Below are positions 5,262 through 9,458 of a stretch of 9,458 bases of DNA, piece after piece; the stretch's first letter is position 1, and every line of letters starts with the position of its first letter. The stretch is from contig JAUWTT010000111.1 in assembly GCA_030614585.1 (NCBI GenBank), positions 1-9,458 on the forward strand. The letters are read 5' to 3'. The DNA comes from Acidobacteriota bacterium. Its GTDB lineage: Bacteria > Acidobacteriota > UBA6911 > RPQK01 > JAPXNP01. The position numbers were made by a program, and so were the translations under genes. The notes beneath the pieces were generated by a model. The model had not been told where the DNA came from, did not search any database, and saw only the letters and a program-made list of their open reading frames with translations.

Positions 5262-8200
5262 TTACTCCCGGGCAATGACTTCAATGCCACAGATCACAGG
5301 CTCATCGATACGGGAGTCCGCGCTAGGGGCGAGTTCGACTTTCAGTTCGTCCGACACAAGAACTCCCTCGACTGACTTAACGACAGCCCTTCTTGGTCCA
5401 CCCGCTTCTCGGACAACATCGAAATCGCTAAAGACCAACTCTCCCTGAATCTTCACGTCAAAAAGTCGCTCTCCCGGTTCCAGATCTTCCGGTTCTACAA
5501 AGTAGAGGTACACATCGTAGGGGCGTTTCCGAGAAGGACTCTGAGCTTTGTCCTGATCCGCCAACCACAGGGTGAACGACGACACTCCAACGACTCCGGA
5601 AGCCATGATCCAAGTGGGCCCATCGTCTTGGACCCATGACGAGTGATGAGTGAAGAATCTGGAATCCTCTGGGAACATTTCCAGCCGGATTTCCGGAGAA
5701 GGTCCTTCGTTGCTGGGCCACTCCAGCCACAAGGTGCCATTCTCAGCCTTTCGATCTCCCGGGGCGCCGAAGTTAATGCCCACCTTTCGAATTGTGGGTC
5801 TCAGACCTATGAAATACTTCAGATTGGCTCCGGCCCCCAGTTCCTTGACCAACCTGCTGACTTCCGCCTCCAGTGCCTTTCGCTCTGTTACGTCAAAGCA
5901 AGTAATCACCGAGGATAAGGGTGATCCGGCCCCGTCAACCACTACACGAGTGATCACGTGGACATCTCGTGTGGATTCGTCGCCCCTGACAGCGGTCAGC
6001 CTTCCTCTCCAGTCCGCGCCACGCCGCCAGTCAGTCATCACTGATTCCGCTTCCTCCTTTTCCTGCCACAATTGCTCAAACGACATTGTCAGAGCTTCCT
6101 GTTCATCTCCGAGTAGCCACAACTCGAGAAAAGTGTCGTCCACGTAAGTGAGGTTTCCACGCAGATCCAGAAATGCAACCGCGCTGTCATTTGAATCCGC
6201 GAACAGGAAGATTATCGCGGCGGGAGAAAAGAACTCGTCAGACAGTACCCTTGCCATCAGATGGACTTCTTGAGAAGAACCGTCCGCCCTTCGGATGTCG
6301 AGAATTCCCGACCAGGTTCTTCGCTGTGCCAAGCCGTCCAGTACCTCGTCCATCACCTCTGGATTCGCTGCCAGGCTGTGGACCGGAATCTCACTGATAT
6401 CGACATCCTCATCAAATCCAAACAGCTCCCGAGAAGCTGAATTTCCAAAGGTCAGGTTCGAATCAGGGTCCGCAATCAAGACCGGCGTCTTTGTTTCCGC
6501 AACCGAAACAGCTTTCGGCTGGTTGTAATACGTTGTCCACAGGTCGAGCTCCGGCATATGGACCAGAGCGAGTGAGGTTTGATTCTGGTAGCTACAAGAA
6601 CAAGTTCGCGTATAGTCCGGAGCATTCAATACGCCGTTGGCGGCAATCAAGTTCGAGGTACAGCTCGACCTGAAGCCGCCGAAGGTTCCCGTGCCCCCGT
6701 CGTTCTGAAGGTCAAGAAAGCCGGCCGCTGCCGAGCGAAAGGTGAGCAGGTTTTCGCTCCCGATGATGTAATTACAGCCATAGTCTCGTCGAAACACCCA
6801 GGGCGTCTCTTTGCCTGTCAGAGGATCGATCCTCATCTTCTGCTCGCCAGTCAGCATACTGTACGCCGTACTGTCGGTGATGATGGTAGCGCCATGCAAT
6901 ATGTACGGCCCGCCGTCAGAGACGTCTTTCTTCCAAACAACAGATCCGGTTCGAGCCCTATGAGCTGACAGTCCAGACGGCTCCCCTCGGAGCATGTCTC
7001 GCGAGGCTCTCCCGGCTTGAATGAGAAGACTATGCTCATCCGAATAACTCAGCCAGGTTCCGAAGACATCCTTATTCGAGCGCCAGCGGAGCCCGCCGTC
7101 TCTAATTCGTAGTGCCATTAACTCCGGTGACTCATAGCGGTATCTACCGGGTCTTTGCTGGAGAGCTGCACTCACAGAAGGGGCCAGGCGATCAATACAG
7201 AAAATCGTGTCATCCGCCACGGCAATGGCGTTGTGCCAATAACCCAGTTTGGCCTTTCGGCTCCAGAGTACGTCTCCCGTGTAACGGTTCATCACGACCA
7301 ACCGTTTGCTCGCGGCGATGTCAAAGTTGTAAAAGGAATTCAATCGCGTCTTCATCCGAGGATCGAGTTCGTCAAGGTCGAGATGCTCGAGATAATCCTC
7401 AAACTCCGCTCCCCCGATCAGGTAATCGCCGTAAACTCCAATGTAGGCCCATTCCGGCGATCGATCACCCTGCTTCTCCGGCAAGAGGGTGAACTCGTCA
7501 ATTGTCTGGCCGGTTACCGGGTCCAGAACGACGCAACTGCGCTCCAAAAGCAGATAGACGCGGTCCCTGGTAGCCACAAAGTTGGTGCCTCTCGCGTTAG
7601 CTCCAGGGATATGAACCTGGTTGTAGGCGGTATCGAGCGGCGTATCCTTGTAGGTTTCGTCGTAGTAGACCCCCTCGGTGTTCAAACGGCTGAATTCACG
7701 TTTCCACAGGATTCGACCGGTGTAGACGTCTCTTGCGCTCAAGCTGTTCATGCCTTGAATAAAAAGACGCCCACCGATGATTTGCTCCGGAGGTCCATGT
7801 CCGTGACGCGGCAGCACGTCTGTATTCGAACTGCCGCCAAACCACAACACACCAAGAGGCAGTTTGACCAGCTCATCGTCAGACTTCACAGTGTTGGCAG
7901 GATCTCCATACTGATGGGTCCAGTCGCCTGAGCCGGACAAAGCCCCAGGTCGGGTCAGGAGCACGTGCCCCTCCGTTCGCAGTAGACCGAACGCTCTCTC
8001 GATTTCTGTGTCCAGATCCTCATTCACATCTCCTGGGCGGAACTGCGCGCGCGCGCGTCGGACTCCTTCCAACAGATTTTCGTCATATTCGACTTGACGC
8101 ACCTCAGCGTTCTCAAGCTGCATCGCAACAAGCTGTTGCTGGAAGTGGAGTGCTACATCTCCATCTACAGGGATGTAGACCTTTCCACCATAAGGGCGTA

Positions 8201-9458
8201 GCCCCTGATAGACGTTCTCAAAGAACGATTCCCTATTGTCACTACTTACGGCATCCAGGTTTTCGATGACCACAAGAGAGGCCAAATACGGCGGTAGCGT
8301 CAGGCTGTCGCCGGCTCTGGATTGCACACTGAATCGCTTTCCGTGAAGACCTCCAGCATCGAAGCGCCTCCTGAGTTTCTCAACTTTGTCGGGGTCAGGC
8401 TCAACCACTATGATTCGAAGATCTGAATTTTGTAAAAGAGCTTCGACAAGATCGCCATCATCAACTCCGTAGACCAGACAGTAGCCATCCCTCACTCCCG
8501 TGGACTTCAAGATCAACCTGGCTCGAGTTACTACCTCCTGAGGAATCAAACTTTTCCCAGGTGAGGTTGTGTGGAATAGGGGCGATTCAGCATGCTTGCC
8601 CCCGAAAGCGTAGATCTGTCCCTCAAGGGTGACCGCAAACAGTTTCCGGTCCGCCGCAATGATTCTTGCGACCGTGCCCTCGACTCTTGCCTGCCAGACC
8701 AGTTCTTGAGCTCCTCCCCAGTCAGGCAGGGCCACAGCCGACACAACCCCCTTGCCTCCGGCATAGAGCTTGTCACCGGCTCTGATGAGGTCTCCCGATG
8801 CGTCCACTTCCAAATTCCAAAGCGGATCGATAACCCATTTTTCCTCCAGCGCTATCTTGATCGAACCCGTCTCTCGATCGAAAACGACCTGTTCGTCTAC
8901 GGCCGTCTGTCTGACATTAGCCAAGTCCAGCGCTGTAATGGAATCGCCTCGACAGAAGAGCCTGTCCTCGGTCATCACAGGAACCTTGCCAAAGCGCCGG
9001 ATAACGGCATCTCCATCGCTGAGCCTGTAGAGACTTACAACGCTGTCGCGATGATAATTCCCAAAGAAGTCGCCTTGTGCAGAGACAAAGGCCCCGCCGG
9101 TCTTGCCGTTTTCCGCCAGGCGGTAGTAAAGGAACTTCCCTGTTTTCAGGTCGAAGCAGGCAGGAACAGATCGCCCACAGGGCACCAGAAGCTTGGCACC
9201 GGCAATCACGAGTTGGCCCTGAGGCGCAACCCCCGCATATGCGGGAGAGTTATGGGGCTGCAGCATATACCTCGGCCCGGTGCTGTCATTCTGCCAGACC
9301 TCTTCGCCAGTCTCAGCATCAACAGCGAACACGAAGACTCCCATGAAGGGCCAGATTCCAGCTGCGAAGTAGATGACGCCGTCTTTGAGGACTGGACCTC
9401 CACGAGCCGGCCAAGTCGAAATCAGCCGCTCATTTCCGAGGATCTTTCGATCAGCAGG
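5262..9458 (-). CDS. Giant beta-propeller / methyltransferase-like / tandem PAS / malectin protein, 5'-truncated
   Basis: The frame stays open to the window edge: 38 codons precede the ATG at 9344, and the extra sequence has the same propeller style, so the true start lies outside. The visible part is 1398 residues; numbering here starts from the M at 9344. Residues 1-255 are PQQ-like propeller blades (AVDAETGEEVW-type repeats). Residues 266-400 form a Rossmann SAM-methyltransferase-like fold with VYGVDDGDL (291-299) and an acidic strand end, VVEPD, at 313-317. Residues 474-930 form a second propeller, with cysteines C857, C895, C915 and C917 near its end. Residues 945-1050 and 1055-1161 are two PAS domains, the second ending in the PAC-like CFDVTERKALE, then a short helical linker. 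Residues 1181-1360 are a malectin-like beta-sandwich (KVGINFGAPGD near 1187; GERLFDVKIQG at 1291-1301), usually linked to carbohydrate binding. No kinase, cyclase, DNA-binding domain or internal membrane helix is visible. Cofactor, ligand and location are unknown. PQQ binding should not be assumed from the fold. Confidence 0.88.
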   Translation of the reverse strand, partial: PADRKILGNERLISTWPARGGPVLKDGVIYFAAGIWPFMGVFVFAVDAETGEEVWQNDSTGPRYMLQPHNSPAYAGVAPQGQLVIAGAKLLVPCGRSVPACFDLKTGKFLYYRLAENGKTGGAFVSAQGDFFGNYHRDSVVSLYRLSDGDAVIRRFGKVPVMTEDRLFCRGDSITALDLANVRQTAVDEQVVFDRETGSIKIALEEKWVIDPLWNLEVDASGDLIRAGDKLYAGGKGVVSAVALPDWGGAQELVWQARVEGTVARIIAADRKLFAVTLEGQIYAFGGKHAESPLFHTTSPGKSLIPQEVVTRARLILKSTGVRDGYCLVYGVDDGDLVEALLQNSDLRIIVVEPDPDKVEKLRRRFDAGGLHGKRFSVQSRAGDSLTLPPYLASLVVIENLDAVSSDNRESFFENVYQGLRPYGGKVYIPVDGDVALHFQQQLVAMQLENAEVRQVEYDENLLEGVRRARAQFRPGDVNEDLDTEIERAFGLLRTEGHVLLTRPGALSGSGDWTHQYGDPANTVKSDDELVKLPLGVLWFGGSSNTDVLPRHGHGPPEQIIGGRLFIQGMNSLSARDVYTGRILWKREFSRLNTEGVYYDETYKDTPLDTAYNQVHIPGANARGTNFVATRDRVYLLLERSCVVLDPVTGQTIDEFTLLPEKQGDRSPEWAYIGVYGDYLIGGAEFEDYLEHLDLDELDPRMKTRLNSFYNFDIAASKRLVVMNRYTGDVLWSRKAKLGYWHNAIAVADDTIFCIDRLAPSVSAALQQRPGRYRYESPELMALRIRDGGLRWRSNKDVFGTWLSYSDEHSLLIQAGRASRDMLRGEPSGLSAHRARTGSVVWKKDVSDGGPYILHGATIITDSTAYSMLTGEQKMRIDPLTGKETPWVFRRDYGCNYIIGSENLLTFRSAAAGFLDLQNDGGTGTFGGFRSSCTSNLIAANGVLNAPDYTRTCSCSYQNQTSLALVHMPELDLWTTYYNQPKAVSVAETKTPVLIADPDSNLTFGNSASRELFGFDEDVDISEIPVHSLAANPEVMDEVLDGLAQRRTWSGILDIRRADGSSQEVHLMARVLSDEFFSPAAIIFLFADSNDSAVAFLDLRGNLTYVDDTFLELWLLGDEQEALTMSFEQLWQEKEEAESVMTDWRRGADWRGRLTAVRGDESTRDVHVITRVVVDGAGSPLSSVITCFDVTERKALEAEVSRLVKELGAGANLKYFIGLRPTIRKVGINFGAPGDRKAENGTLWLEWPSNEGPSPEIRLEMFPEDSRFFTHHSSWVQDDGPTWIMASGVVGVSSFTLWLADQDKAQSPSRKRPYDVYLYFVEPEDLEPGERLFDVKIQGELVFSDFDVVREAGGPRRAVVKSVEGVLVSDELKVELAPSADSRIDEPVICGIEVIARE

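Noticed and set aside
7155..7931. Plus-strand open frame of 258 codons opposite the giant gene
   Set aside because: It lies entirely over the second propeller, where blade motifs are clear on the minus strand. Its product has no recognisable domain.
8045..8057. Alternating GC run of 13 bases, possible Z-DNA or simple repeat
   Set aside because: It lies inside the giant gene and simply encodes an Arg-Ala-rich stretch (RRARAQ, residues 429-434); short runs like this are expected in GC-rich coding DNA.
1..9458. CRISPR arrays, transposase genes, terminal inverted repeats and tRNA genes
   Set aside because: None was found on reading: no regularly spaced direct repeats, no transposase-like reading frames, and no tRNA-like folds were recognised. 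Genes fill almost all of the window.

Overview
The window (roughly 55% GC by eye) holds six protein-coding genes and no recognisable RNA gene, mobile element or CRISPR array. The gene content suggests a member of the Planctomycetota or a close relative. The large PQQ-like propeller/methyltransferase/malectin protein and the unusual secreted protein encoded with a MacB-type ABC transporter resemble, from memory, families common there. Rubrerythrin and a rubredoxin-glutamate synthase fusion suggest an anaerobic or microaerophilic lifestyle, or exposure to oxidative stress. The taxonomic call rests on family recognition, not on a search.

Layout. Positions 1-455 (+) hold the 3' part of a rubrerythrin gene. 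After a 165-base gap with an 11-bp hairpin comes 621-2057 (+), a rubredoxin domain fused to an FMN/[3Fe-4S] GltB-type domain. A strong 14-16 bp hairpin (2087-2122) closes this redox block. Next is a compact three-gene unit on the + strand: a secreted, membrane-anchored protein of unknown function (2201-3337), an FtsX/MacB-like ABC permease that overlaps it by ATGA (3334-4491), and its ATPase (4503-5210, GTG start). Convergent to these, 5262-9458 (-) is a single very large open frame whose 5' end lies outside the window.

How the genes fit together. The two redox genes could share electron flow through rubredoxin-type iron centres (inference). The three-gene unit looks like a self-contained transporter in which the hypothetical protein would work outside the cytoplasmic membrane; no MacA/HlyD-type adaptor gene is present. 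The minus-strand giant is the most unusual item. Its visible 1398 residues read as beta-propeller, SAM-methyltransferase-like fold, second beta-propeller with a four-cysteine motif, two tandem PAS domains, and a C-terminal malectin-like domain, with no kinase or other signalling output. From memory, relatives run directly from the propeller into the malectin domain, so the PAS pair looks like an insertion that may add a sensory role.
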